From Bradyrhizobium lablabi (GTDB lineage Bacteria > Pseudomonadota > Alphaproteobacteria > Rhizobiales > Xanthobacteraceae): a stretch of DNA of 64,000 bases. The stretch is from positions 62,001-126,000 of the forward strand of contig NZ_JAFCLN010000014.1 in the NCBI RefSeq assembly GCF_018129385.1, written 5' to 3'. This document shows, one piece after another, positions 32,290 to 41,601 of this stretch (position 1 is its first letter; every line of letters begins with the position of its first letter). A program made the position numbers and the translations under genes. The notes beneath the pieces were generated by a model, which was not told where the DNA came from, did not search any database, and saw only the letters and a program-made list of their open reading frames with translations.

Positions 32290-35200
32290 GCCGCCACCAC
32301 GGCCGCGCGGGCCGCGCTGAACAGTTTCCGCACCTCGGGACCGGGCCTGGCCGCGCTGAACAAAAAGCCCTGCATCTGCGTACAGCCGAGCGCGCGCAGC
32401 ACGCCCTTCTGCTCGATCGTCTCGACGCCTTCGGCCACCGTCGTCATGTTGCGGGAAGCGGCGATGTTGACCACCGCCTGCACGATCGCGGCGGAAGAGT
32501 CCATTTCGGCGAGGTCGGTGACGAAGCAGCGATCGATCTTGATCTTGTCGAACGGGAAGCGCTTCAGGTAGCTCAGCGAGGAATAGCCGGTGCCGAAATC
32601 GTCGAGCGCGATGCGCACGCCGATGGCGCGCAACTGGTGCAGGATGGCCAGCGCCGCCTCGTCGTCATGGATCAGCACCGCCTCGGTGATCTCGAGCTCG
32701 AGCCGGTTGGCCGGCAGGCCGGACGATGCAAGCGCGCTGGCGATCTTCAGCGCCAGACCTTCGCATTTGAGCTGGACCGGGGAGACGTTGACCGCGAGGC
32801 GGACATGGTCCGGCCAGCCGGCGGCCTCGGTGCAGGCCGTTCTCAACACCCATTCGCCGAGCTCGTTGACGAGGCCGGTGTCTTCCAGCACGGGAATGAA
32901 TTCGGCCGGCGAGATCATGCCGCGTTCGGCATGGCGCCAGCGCAACAGCGCCTCGCAGCCGGTCACAGAATCGGTCTTGAGACAGACCAGCGGCTGGTAG
33001 TGGATTTCGAACCCGCCTTCGCGGATCGCCTGGCGCAGATCCTGCTCCATGGCAAGCCGCGCCTTGGCGCTGGCGTCCATCTCGGGCTCGAAGAAGCGGT
33101 ACGTGCGTCGGCCGTCGGCCTTGGCGCCATACATGGCGAGATCGGCATTCTTGATCAACTGATCGAGGTTGGTGCCGTCCTGCGGCGCCATTGCGATGCC
33201 GATCGACGCGTCGGTCGAAAGATGATGGCCGAGGCACTGATAGGGCTTTCGGATCGCCTCGTAGATGCGCGTGACGAATTCCAGCACGTCGGTGACGTTC
33301 TTCACCCCGGTCTGGATCACGGCAAATTCGTCGCCGCCCAGACGCGCGATCAGGTCGGTTTCGCGGATGCAGGCGCGCAGGCGGCCCGCCACCGCCTTCA
33401 GCAGCTCGTCGCCGACATGGTGACCGAGCGAGTCGTTGATGCCCTTGAATTCGTCGACGTCGATATATAGCAGGGCGAACTGCTCGCCGCGGCTGACCTT
33501 TTGCAGCTCGCGTTCGATCTGCTCGCAAAACAGCACCCGGTTTGGCAGGTCGGTGAGCGGATCGTAGTGCGCCAGATGCGCGATCCGCTCATGGGCACGG
33601 CGGCGCTCGGTGACGTCGTCGACGATGTTGATCAGGTAGCGGGCTTCGCCCTCCTTGTCGCGGATCGCAAGGCGCCGCGAGGTGATGAAGCGCTTGCCCA
33701 CCGCCTGGCTCTCCCAGACGTGCTCATCCTTGAACATGCCTTCGGGCGATTGCAGCGTGGTTTCGTCATCCGCTGCGATGATCTCGGCGGATCGCGGCGG
33801 GAACAGGTCGGGCGCGGTCTTGCCCAGGATCGCCTCGCGCGGCACCCCGAAATGGGTTTCGGCCACGCGGTTGACCAGTACGTAGCGCCGCTCGCGGACA
33901 TCCTTCACGGTGATCTGCGAGGGGATGTGATCGATGATCTCGCGCAGGAAAGCCTGGTTGCGGTCGCGCTCCTGTTCGAGTTTGCGCCGTTCGGTGATTT
34001 CCTCGATGGTCGCTACCCAGCCGCCTTGCGCCAGCGGCTGGTTGACGATCTGGAACCAGCGGCCACAGATTGAATTTGCGATGGTCGTGGTGACCTCGCC
34101 GTTGGCAAGGCTGCGCTGGATCTGGTTGTAGAACCCGTCGGGGTCGCCTTCGAACGATCCGGTCGCCACGCGGTGATGCATGATGGCGCGGGCATCGGCG
34201 CCGGGTTTGACGACGTCCCGCGACAGTCCGAACATGTCGATGAAGCGCTCGTTGCACAGCACCAGCCGCTCGGATCCGTCGTACAGCACGAGACCTTGCG
34301 TCATGTTGTTGAGCGCGGTGTCGAGCTGTTGCTTCTGGGTCCGCAGGCGTTCCTGCGATTCCCGGCCATGCCGGAGCATCTGGCGGATGATGACGAACAG
34401 GACGAGGGCGATGACCAATGCCGCCAGGCCCGCGGCGCCGACCATGAGCCGGGTTTGCGCGCGCCAATCGGCCAGCGCGGCCGACAGCGTATTGGTGGCG
34501 ACGACCGCGCCGGGGAACTGGCTCAGCATCGCTGCGGAGCCAAGCCGCTCCTTGCCGTCGACCGGGCTTTGCACCCGCAGGGTCTGCGGGCCGCTGTTGT
34601 TCAGGACATGCTGGAGGAGCGGAGCGGTCGCAAAGTTCTGCCCGATCAGATGATCGACATGCGGGAAGCGCGCCATCAAGGTCCCATCGGCGTGGAACAT
34701 GGAAATGGCCGCGCCCGATCCCGGTGCCACGGAGGCAAAGAATTTTTCATACTGCGCCGGCTCGATGCGCCGCGTCATTACGCCCAGGAAGATGCCGTTC
34801 TCGCCGGTCAGCCGGTGGGCGATCACGGTTTGCAGCTTGCCGCGGATGAGGCTGCGGACGGCCTCCGCCAGCACCGGCCTCGATTGCGGATCGGACTTGA
34901 ACGTCCTGAAATAGTTGCGTTCGGAAATGTTGAGGGCGGGTGCCGGCAGAGCGCGCGACCAGGTGAGCAGGTCGCCTTCGGCGTCGAACACCGACACGTC
35001 GCCGAGATAGCTAAGGCCCTTGTATTTCAGGATCTCGTGCGTTTCCGCCAGCAACATCCGCTGCCGGAACGCTTCCGGCGATGCGATGCGGGAGACCTGC
35101 AACTGCGCGACGAGATCGCCTGCGATGGTCTTGGAGTCCTCGAATTGCTGGTCGAAGTGGCGCGTCAGCAGCAGCACGGTATTTTTCAGCTCGCGCTCGC

Positions 35201-35387
35201 TGTTGACCAGCGCGCGTTCGCGGAATTGGCCGACCATCATGATGGTGACGGCGAAGATCGCCGTGACCAGCAATCCGCCGCACAGGGTCAGCCATAATGC
35301 CGGACCGCGGACCGTGGTAGCGAAACTCCGTGCGATCGCCGCGGGCCGAGATGGTGTAGCCGACATGTCGTAAAACGTGTGCCGCAT
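32286..35387 (-). CDS. Membrane Cache-PAS-GGDEF-EAL protein
   Basis: The 1033-residue product begins with a transmembrane helix (about 30-52), a periplasmic Cache-like sensor domain (about 55-305, with NISERNYFRTFKSDPQSRPV), and a second helix (about 315-340). Two PAS domains follow, then a GGDEF domain with intact RLGGDEF and IDVDEFKGINDSLGHHVGD, then an EAL domain with CEALLRW, NVSPVQLK, DDFGTGYSSLSYL and GVET. The catalytic residues for both synthesis and breakdown of cyclic-di-GMP seem present, so the direction of activity cannot be told. A small-molecule signal outside the cell is likely. Confidence 0.93.
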   Translation of the reverse strand: MRHTFYDMSATPSRPAAIARSFATTVRGPALWLTLCGGLLVTAIFAVTIMMVGQFRERALVNSERELKNTVLLLTRHFDQQFEDSKTIAGDLVAQLQVSRIASPEAFRQRMLLAETHEILKYKGLSYLGDVSVFDAEGDLLTWSRALPAPALNISERNYFRTFKSDPQSRPVLAEAVRSLIRGKLQTVIAHRLTGENGIFLGVMTRRIEPAQYEKFFASVAPGSGAAISMFHADGTLMARFPHVDHLIGQNFATAPLLQHVLNNSGPQTLRVQSPVDGKERLGSAAMLSQFPGAVVATNTLSAALADWRAQTRLMVGAAGLAALVIALVLFVIIRQMLRHGRESQERLRTQKQQLDTALNNMTQGLVLYDGSERLVLCNERFIDMFGLSRDVVKPGADARAIMHHRVATGSFEGDPDGFYNQIQRSLANGEVTTTIANSICGRWFQIVNQPLAQGGWVATIEEITERRKLEQERDRNQAFLREIIDHIPSQITVKDVRERRYVLVNRVAETHFGVPREAILGKTAPDLFPPRSAEIIAADDETTLQSPEGMFKDEHVWESQAVGKRFITSRRLAIRDKEGEARYLINIVDDVTERRRAHERIAHLAHYDPLTDLPNRVLFCEQIERELQKVSRGEQFALLYIDVDEFKGINDSLGHHVGDELLKAVAGRLRACIRETDLIARLGGDEFAVIQTGVKNVTDVLEFVTRIYEAIRKPYQCLGHHLSTDASIGIAMAPQDGTNLDQLIKNADLAMYGAKADGRRTYRFFEPEMDASAKARLAMEQDLRQAIREGGFEIHYQPLVCLKTDSVTGCEALLRWRHAERGMISPAEFIPVLEDTGLVNELGEWVLRTACTEAAGWPDHVRLAVNVSPVQLKCEGLALKIASALASSGLPANRLELEITEAVLIHDDEAALAILHQLRAIGVRIALDDFGTGYSSLSYLKRFPFDKIKIDRCFVTDLAEMDSSAAIVQAVVNIAASRNMTTVAEGVETIEQKGVLRALGCTQMQGFLFSAARPGPEVRKLFSAARAAVVAA

Positions 35388-35531
35388 TCCCTACTCCCGG
35401 GGAACATGCGTACGCCGCACAAATGGCGTTGACGTTACGAAATCAAGTTAACGCTTGATTGATGCCGCATGTCGCCCGATGCGCAGGCTTATCGTTTAGC
35501 GTTCCTTTACCGGCTCGGCGAAACAAGCCGC

Positions 35532-37307
35532 TCAGCGGCGATAGCGGCCGGCGCGCGAATAGGCCGGACGGCTTTCCTGCGCCGGCCGGCTGGCAAGGCC
35601 GGCGCGGCTTTCGCTCGAACGCGGCACCGCCGGCTTCAGATCTTCCAGGAAAATCGGCCTGGAGAAGTAATAGCCCTGGGCGTAGCGGATGCGGGTCGCG
35701 GCCTGGAGATAAGCGAGCTCTTCGTACGTTTCGACGCCTTCGGCGATCACGGTCATGCCGAGCGCTTCGGAGAGCGATTCGATCGCGCGCAAAATGCCCT
35801 GGCTGCGCGGCCGCTTGTGGATGTCAGTGATGAAGGAACGGTCGATCTTGATCTCGTCGGCGGTGATGTCGGCCAGCGCCGACAGCGACGAATAGCCGAT
35901 GCCGAAATCGTCGATCGAGATGCCGACGCCGATATTGCGAAGTATCGGCAGGATTTCGTCCTGGAACAGCGTCTTGGTGACGAACGCGTCCTCCGTCACC
36001 TCGATCATGAAGCGTTTTGGAAAGCCGGTCTGCTCGATCGCGTCGGCAAATGGCCGCATGAATTCCGCATTGCCGGCCTGCTTGGCCGCGACATTGATGC
36101 TGATGGTGGTATCGGGCCCGAATGTCTCGTTGATCGAGTCGATCGATTTGACGATCTCGGCCAGCACCAGATGGGTCAGCTCATCGATCAGGCCAAGCTC
36201 GACCGCGAGGTTGATGAAGGTCCCCGGGGCCTGAATCACGCCTTCGTCGTCGCGCAGACGCACCAGAGCCTCGATGCCCTTGACCTGGCTGGTGCGGATG
36301 TCGACTTTGGGCTGGAACACGCAGCAAAAGCGTTTTTCCAGGATCGCAAGCCGCAGCGACTGCTCGATCCTGGTGCGGGCCTGCGCCTCGCGCTCCATGC
36401 TGGCGTCGAAAAACACGGCCGTGCCCTTGCCGTTGTTCTTGACGCGATACATCGCGATGTCGGCGTTCTGGCGCAGCGCGTCGTAGCTTTGACCGTGCTC
36501 GGGATAGAGGCTGACGCCGACCGAGACGGATGCAAAGATCTCCGAACTGTCGATAAAGAGCGGCGCGCGAATCCGCTCCAGCATGAAATGCAGATATTCC
36601 GCGACCTCCTGCTGGCTCTGCACCGGATGCAGCAGCAGCAGGAATTCGTCGCCGCTGATACGCGAGAGCATGTCGGATTCGCGCAAGGTCATGCCGAGGC
36701 GCCGGGTCATCTCCACCAGCAGCGCATCGCCGATCGCATGTCCATAATAGTCGTTGATGTGCTTGAAATTGTCGATGTCGAGAAAGGCGAGCGCAAAGCC
36801 GGCTTGGCTGGCTTGGCCGCCTTGCGCGAGCAGCTTGTTGACGCGGTGCTCGATCACCCGCCGCGAGGGCAGGCCGGTCAATTCGTCGTAATAGGCCGAG
36901 CGGAACAGCGTGTCTTCGAATGCCTTTTGCTCGGTGATGTCGGCGGAGCTCGACAACAACAGATCGCGGCCGGCGATGCGGACCGGGCGGTGGCTGGTCA
37001 GGAAGACCTGCTTGCCAGCAACGCTTGCAGTGGATTCTTCTACAACTGCCGCGCGGCCCGCCCGCAACAGCTCGGTTGCCGCTTCGCGGCGCTGCCCCAT
37101 TTCGCTGGAAGGCTCGGCTGCGCCGACCTGCAACTGCGCGGTCGCCGCGTCATTGGCCAGCAGGACATGCCCGTATTCGTCCTGCAAGGTCACCCCGCAG
37201 GGCAGCATCCTGAAGATATCCCTCAGGATATTCAGTTCGGAATCGTTTGCGCCTTCATTGACGGCCTCGGCGGCCGTGTGAAGGTCATATCGGTTGGGAT
37301 CGTGCAT
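35532..37307 (-). CDS. PAS-GGDEF-EAL protein with SGDEF motif
   Basis: The 591-residue product has a PAS-like domain (about 20-130), a GGDEF domain and an EAL domain. The cyclase motif reads RISGDEF, so the first Gly is Ser, a change found in some active and some inactive enzymes. The EAL part keeps IEALVRL, NVAAKQAG, IDDFGIGYSSLSAL and AEGVETYEE, so phosphodiesterase activity is likely. No transmembrane helix is seen. The Arg/Ser-rich C-terminal tail is unusual. It lies 144 bases before the larger GGDEF-EAL gene on the same strand. Confidence 0.92.
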   Translation of the reverse strand: MHDPNRYDLHTAAEAVNEGANDSELNILRDIFRMLPCGVTLQDEYGHVLLANDAATAQLQVGAAEPSSEMGQRREAATELLRAGRAAVVEESTASVAGKQVFLTSHRPVRIAGRDLLLSSSADITEQKAFEDTLFRSAYYDELTGLPSRRVIEHRVNKLLAQGGQASQAGFALAFLDIDNFKHINDYYGHAIGDALLVEMTRRLGMTLRESDMLSRISGDEFLLLLHPVQSQQEVAEYLHFMLERIRAPLFIDSSEIFASVSVGVSLYPEHGQSYDALRQNADIAMYRVKNNGKGTAVFFDASMEREAQARTRIEQSLRLAILEKRFCCVFQPKVDIRTSQVKGIEALVRLRDDEGVIQAPGTFINLAVELGLIDELTHLVLAEIVKSIDSINETFGPDTTISINVAAKQAGNAEFMRPFADAIEQTGFPKRFMIEVTEDAFVTKTLFQDEILPILRNIGVGISIDDFGIGYSSLSALADITADEIKIDRSFITDIHKRPRSQGILRAIESLSEALGMTVIAEGVETYEELAYLQAATRIRYAQGYYFSRPIFLEDLKPAVPRSSESRAGLASRPAQESRPAYSRAGRYRR

Positions 37308-37483
37308 GGGCGCAGAGCTTGGCAGCGTCCCTTGTAGTTTTGGTTAAGCGAACCTCTGAAAGGCCGCAGCAAATGTACAGGAGCGATACACCGCACCGGC
37401 GTTGCGGCAATCGTCATTAACAGAGTGTCAACGCGGAGGCGCGCCGCTTTCGCGGGCGCTTTCGCTTCGTTCGCGATCGGCGT

Positions 37484-38476
37484 TCAACCCGGCGGAATCC
37501 GGCACTGCATGGTGCAGTGAATGCCGCTCTTCAGAAAGCTGATCTCGGTCTTGCCGTGGAAGGCCAGTAGCGCCGAATTCAGCAGCTTTGTGCCGAAGCC
37601 GGGCTTGCCGATGGTCTCTACGGGCGGTCCTTCCGTCTCGTCCCACACGATGGTGAGCCGGTCGTCGTCGACGGTCCACGACACCTGCAAAAACCCTTTT
37701 GCCGAGGAGAACGCGCCGTATTTGCCGGCATTGGTGGCGAGTTCATGCAACATCAGCGCGAGGCTGACGGCCAGCTTGTCGGGAAGGAACAGCGCATCGC
37801 CGTTCAGGTTGAAGCGGACATGGCCGTAAGGCCCAAGCTCGGAACGAAGCAAGTCGCGGATGTCGCAGCCGCGGCCGTCGACCCGGGCAATCAAATCGTC
37901 GGTCGCCGACAACGCGCGGATGCGATGGTCGATCGTCGCCCAGACCTCCGGCTGGTCGTGCAGCACCTGATGCAGCACCGCATGCATGACCGACAGCTTG
38001 TTCTTGAGCCGGTGCTGCAACTCGTCGACCACCAGCTTGCGGTATTCCTCCTCCTGGATCAGGCGTTTGGAGATCTCGTGCTGCTGCGCGGCGATCGAGC
38101 GGTAATGCTCGACGCCCCAGATGGCAACCGCGCATACCGCCCAGAAGATCAGCAGCAGCACAATTCTGGCCGAATCCGTCGCCGTATCGCCGAAATTGAT
38201 GATGACGCCGAGTGCGCCGGCGGCGGCCGCGGTCAGAATGCCGATCCGGACTCCGCTGAACACGGTGACGATCATCACAGCCGGAAAGTACGGCGTGAAG
38301 AACACATCGGGCCGGATGTGGGAGAGTCCCCACCGTCCCAATGTCCCCAATGCCAGGCAAAGGATCGCAAATCCGATGCTCAGCAGCAGCGGGGGATGGA
38401 AATCCCCCTGCCAGCCGCGCCGGAACTCGTCGATCAGTCTTGCCGTGGTCGATTTTGCCATAGGGATTTTTGACAT
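37484..38476 (-). CDS. HWE/HisKA_2-type sensor histidine kinase
   Basis: The 330-residue product has a membrane part with four hydrophobic helices (about residues 28-125, including LLLSIGFAILCLALGTLGRW), of the DUF4118 type, then a HisKA_2/HWE transmitter. The phospho-acceptor His is in ELQHRLKNKLSVMHAVLHQ. The N box is MLHELATNAGKYGAFS and the G box is near GFGTKLLNS. Kinases of this class in rhizobia often feed the PhyR-NepR-EcfG general stress switch. No response regulator is adjacent. It ends the minus-strand run of signalling genes. Confidence 0.85.
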   Translation of the reverse strand: MSKIPMAKSTTARLIDEFRRGWQGDFHPPLLLSIGFAILCLALGTLGRWGLSHIRPDVFFTPYFPAVMIVTVFSGVRIGILTAAAAGALGVIINFGDTATDSARIVLLLIFWAVCAVAIWGVEHYRSIAAQQHEISKRLIQEEEYRKLVVDELQHRLKNKLSVMHAVLHQVLHDQPEVWATIDHRIRALSATDDLIARVDGRGCDIRDLLRSELGPYGHVRFNLNGDALFLPDKLAVSLALMLHELATNAGKYGAFSSAKGFLQVSWTVDDDRLTIVWDETEGPPVETIGKPGFGTKLLNSALLAFHGKTEISFLKSGIHCTMQCRIPPG

Positions 38477-38634
38477 GGGTTCGTCACTTCACGTGACCAG
38501 CAAATCCAAAATATGACGGCCCAGCAAGCAAAACGGGCATTTCCCGCCTTTATCGCCCGTCTCCGGCCCGGCATCGCTTGCCTTGTTTCCGGCCGGAAGG
38601 GATAGTGGTCCAAACAAAAAACGGGAGGAATGCC

Positions 38635-39894
38635 ATGCTCCGCCGCGTCCAGGTCCTTTGCGCGCTGCTCCTGTTCGCTTTTGTGACAGCGGGAACCGTT
38701 CGGGCCGATTCTGTTCTGCCGATAGCGGCAACGCCCGAGGAAGTCGGCCTGTCGTCGGCACAGCTTGCGCGCATCGAAGCCGTCACGCAGCGGCATGTCG
38801 AAACCGGCCTCGTCCCCGGCGCGGTGATGCTGGTGGCCCGCAAGGGCAAGGTCGCCTGGACGAAAACTCTCGGCTTCCGCGACCGTGCGGCAAAGGATCC
38901 GATGCGGCCGGACTCGATTTTCCGCATCTATTCCATGACCAAGCCGATCGTCTCCGTTGCGATCATGATGCTGGTCGAGGAAGGCCGCCTACAGATCAAC
39001 GACCCCGTCGCAAAATATCTGCCCGAGATCGGCAAGATGAAGGTCGGCGTCGAGACATCGGAGGACGGCAAGACCACGCTCCAGTTGGTCGATCCCGCGC
39101 GCGCAATGACAGTGCAGGGCCTGCTCCGGCACACCTCCGGCCTGATCTACGGCACGCGCGGCAAATCGCTGATCAATGCCGCCTATGTCGAGGCGAAGAT
39201 CGGCAGCCGCGACGTCAGCAATGAAGAGTTCGTGGCAAAGCTTTCAAAGCTGCCGTTGCGCTTCTCGCCCGGCGAGCGCTGGGAATACGGCGTCTCGACC
39301 GACGTGCTCGGCCGCCTCGTCGAGGTCGTCTCGGGCAAGACGCTCGGCGAATTCCTCGGCGAACGGATTCTTGCGCCGCTCGGCATGACCGACACCGGCT
39401 TCTACGTGCCGGCCGACAAGCTCGCGCGCGCCGCGCAGCCCTGGCAGATGCCGGAGGCGCCGCCGATGACGCCCCGTTTCGACGTCGCACAGAAGCCGCG
39501 CTTTGAATCGGGCGGTGGCGGCCTCACCAGCACCATGGACGATTACCTGCGCTTTGCGGTGATGCTCGCCGACGGCGGCAAACTTGGGGGCAAGCGCCTG
39601 CTCGGCAGCAAGACGCTCGAATTCATGACGGCGGATCACACGGGCAGCAGCCGGCCGGGACGACCGCCCGGGCTCGGATTCGGCCTCGGCTTCGAGGTGC
39701 GCACCAGCGTCGGCGATTCTGCGCTGCCGGGCTCGCTCGGCGAATATGGCTGGGCCGGCAATGCCGGCACGCTGTTCTGGATCGATCCGAAGGAGCAACT
39801 GATCGCGATCTACATGGTGCAGGTCAGCGATGGCGACCGCATCATGTTGCGCAACCAGTTCCGGACCATGGTCCAGTCCGCGATCATCGATTAA
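38635..39894 (+). CDS. Exported beta-lactamase-fold serine hydrolase (class C/esterase type)
   Basis: The 419-residue product has a signal peptide (about residues 1-24, ending in VRA) and a beta-lactamase-related domain. The SxxK motif is SMTK (Ser100, Lys103). The second motif reads EYGVSTDVLG near 217-226, the Tyr pattern of EstB-type esterases rather than the YAN of true AmpC enzymes. A late NAGTLFWIDP block follows. It is probably a periplasmic esterase or D,D-peptidase-like hydrolase rather than a resistance gene. GGGAGG lies before the ATG at 38635, and the gene diverges from the kinase. The next gene begins 25 bases after its stop. Confidence 0.88.
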   Translation: MLRRVQVLCALLLFAFVTAGTVRADSVLPIAATPEEVGLSSAQLARIEAVTQRHVETGLVPGAVMLVARKGKVAWTKTLGFRDRAAKDPMRPDSIFRIYSMTKPIVSVAIMMLVEEGRLQINDPVAKYLPEIGKMKVGVETSEDGKTTLQLVDPARAMTVQGLLRHTSGLIYGTRGKSLINAAYVEAKIGSRDVSNEEFVAKLSKLPLRFSPGERWEYGVSTDVLGRLVEVVSGKTLGEFLGERILAPLGMTDTGFYVPADKLARAAQPWQMPEAPPMTPRFDVAQKPRFESGGGGLTSTMDDYLRFAVMLADGGKLGGKRLLGSKTLEFMTADHTGSSRPGRPPGLGFGLGFEVRTSVGDSALPGSLGEYGWAGNAGTLFWIDPKEQLIAIYMVQVSDGDRIMLRNQFRTMVQSAIID

Positions 39895-39919
39895 TTTTCA
39901 CGACAACAGGGTGGGCGAA

Positions 39920-40759
39920 ATGGGACGGCTGGACGGCAAGGTTGCGGTGATCACGGGCGCGACGAGCGGCATCGGGCTGCGCACGGCGGAGGTGTTCGTC
40001 GCGGAAGGTGCAAAGGTCGTGGTGGCCGGGCGCCGCATTCCCGAAGGCGAAGCGCTGGCGAAAAAGCTCGGCGCCGCTTGCGTTTTCCGCCAGACCGACG
40101 TCGCCGTCGAAGAGCAGATGAAAGCGCTGATCTCGCTGGCGGTCGACAAGTTCGGCAGGATCGACTGCCTGTTCAATAATGCCGGCGGTCCGGCGCAGGT
40201 AGGTGGCATCGAAGGGCTCGAAGTCGACCGCTTCGATGCGGCGATGGGAACGTTGCTGCGCAGCGTCATGCTCGGCATGAAGCACGCCGCGCCCCATATG
40301 AAGAAGCAGGGTTCCGGCAGCATCATCAACAATGGCAGCATCGCCGGGCACCTCGGCGGCTATTCCACCTCGCTGGTCTATGGCGCGGCCAAAGCCGCCG
40401 TCATCCATCTCACCAAATGCGTCGCCATGGAGCTTGGCGAAGCCGGCATCCGCGTCAACTCGATCTCGCCCGGCGTGATTGCGACCGGCATCTTCGGCAA
40501 GGCGCTCGGCCTGTCGGTGGAGGCGGCGGAGAAGACGCCCGAACTGATGCACGGGGTCTACAAGTCGGCCCAGCCGATCCCGCGCGCCGGCACGCCGGAT
40601 GACATCGCTTACGCCGCGTTGTTCCTGGCCAGCGACGAGTCGACGTTCGTGAACGGCCATGATTTCGTTGTCGACGGCGCCATCACCGGCGGCCGCAACT
40701 GGACCCAGCAGCAGCAGGGCTACGTCACGCTGCGCAAGACGTTCGAGCAGGGGGCGTGA
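39920..40759 (+). CDS. Short-chain dehydrogenase/reductase
   Basis: The 279-residue product is a classical SDR. It has the cofactor motif TGATSGIG (about residues 13-20), NNAG, a NNGSIAG strand holding the catalytic Ser, and YGAAK for the Tyr-Lys pair. The RVNSISPG segment is also present. An Arg pair after the second strand (AGRRIPEG) suggests NADP. It may act with the upstream hydrolase gene, only 25 bases away. The substrate is unknown. Confidence 0.92.
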   Translation: MGRLDGKVAVITGATSGIGLRTAEVFVAEGAKVVVAGRRIPEGEALAKKLGAACVFRQTDVAVEEQMKALISLAVDKFGRIDCLFNNAGGPAQVGGIEGLEVDRFDAAMGTLLRSVMLGMKHAAPHMKKQGSGSIINNGSIAGHLGGYSTSLVYGAAKAAVIHLTKCVAMELGEAGIRVNSISPGVIATGIFGKALGLSVEAAEKTPELMHGVYKSAQPIPRAGTPDDIAYAALFLASDESTFVNGHDFVVDGAITGGRNWTQQQQGYVTLRKTFEQGA

Positions 40760-40781
40760 GGGGAGCGCGCGGCGCTTCCGC

Positions 40782-40906
40782 CGTCATTGCGAGCGAAGCG
40801 AAGCAATCCAGCTTTCCTTGCCACGACAAGAAAGCTGGATTGCTTCGTCCGCGGAGCCTGTCATCGGGCGCGCATTCGCGCGACCCGTTGGCTCCTCGCA
40901 ATGACG
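40782..40906. repeat. Palindromic intergenic repeat
   Basis: The ends CGTCATTGCGAG (40782) and CTCGCAATGACG (up to 40906) are inverted copies. Between them AGCAATCCAGCTTTC and its inverted copy GAAAGCTGGATTGCT face each other. The unit is typical of Bradyrhizobium intergenic regions. Confidence 0.8.
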
Positions 40907-40932
40907 GTGAGATCAGTTGAAGGGAGAAAACA

Positions 40933-41430
40933 ATGTTCGCAACAGCTACACTCCGAATCCCCGAACCTCGCCCGCTCCATCTCGCCATCATCGCCGGCCT
41001 TGCCTGCGCGTTCATGATCGGAAATCACCTGCCGCTTACGCGCGACATCGCCGCCGTCCTCATCGATCCGCTCTGTATGACATCCGCGGCCAACTCGTCG
41101 GAAAATGTCGTCGAGCCGATCGCCTCGCATGCGCTGCCGAACGTCGCGGGCAAGCGCATCACCGTGGTGCGCGTGTTCTACGGCCCCGGCGGCTTCACGC
41201 CGCCGCATTATCATTCCGGCTCTGTGACAGCCTACATCACCAAGGGCGAGATCCGCTCGCAGCTCGGCGGCGGCCCGGTCGAGACCTTCAAGGTCGGCCA
41301 GTCCTTCTTCGAGCCGCCGGGCTCGACGCACCTGGTCTCGGCCAACGCCAGCAGCACCGAGCCCGCGGAATTGATCGCGGTGTTCGTGGCCGATGAAGGC
41401 GCGCAGCTCACGACGCTGCTGAAGCAGTGA
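40933..41430 (+). CDS. Cupin-domain protein with N-terminal membrane segment
   Basis: The 165-residue product has a hydrophobic stretch (about 17-33) that may be an anchor, and a cupin barrel from about residue 55. Its metal site is in GGFTPPHYHSGSVTAYITKGE (two His and a Glu) and a later PGSTHLVSAN gives the fourth ligand. Single-domain cupins bind small molecules or act as isomerases or dioxygenases. GAAGGGAG precedes the ATG. The function is unknown. Confidence 0.8.
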   Translation: MFATATLRIPEPRPLHLAIIAGLACAFMIGNHLPLTRDIAAVLIDPLCMTSAANSSENVVEPIASHALPNVAGKRITVVRVFYGPGGFTPPHYHSGSVTAYITKGEIRSQLGGGPVETFKVGQSFFEPPGSTHLVSANASSTEPAELIAVFVADEGAQLTTLLKQ

Positions 41431-41452
41431 GATCGCGCTGCGCCTTCCTTTA

Positions 41453-41593
41453 CCTCGCCCCGCTTGCGGGGAGAGGTCGGATTGCATCAAGGATGCAATC
41501 CGGGTGAGGGGGACTCTCCGCGAGCCCATCTCTCACCGTCGTTGCGGAAGCACCCCTCACCCCGACCCTCTCCCCGCAAGAGCGGGGCGAGGG
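41453..41593. repeat. Palindromic intergenic repeat
   Basis: CCTCGCCCCGCTTGCGGGGAG at the left is inverted at the right (CCCCGCAAGAGCGGGGCGAGG). An inner pair CGGATTGCATC/GATGCAATCCG and a CCCCTCACCC block complete it. It separates the cupin and convergent P450 genes. Confidence 0.8.
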
Positions 41594-41601
41594 AGAAGAA
41601 A

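Noticed and set aside
30394..32571. 725-codon plus-strand open frame
   Set aside because: It runs antisense across the isomerase-like, YccF and GGDEF genes, whose domains are certain. It is a high-G+C shadow.
32280..35297. Plus-strand frames of 396 and 374 codons across the GGDEF-EAL gene
   Set aside because: These are antisense shadows of a protein with intact PAS, GGDEF and EAL motifs.
35469..37337. 622-codon plus-strand open frame
   Set aside because: It is antisense to the second GGDEF-EAL gene and has no recognisable domain.
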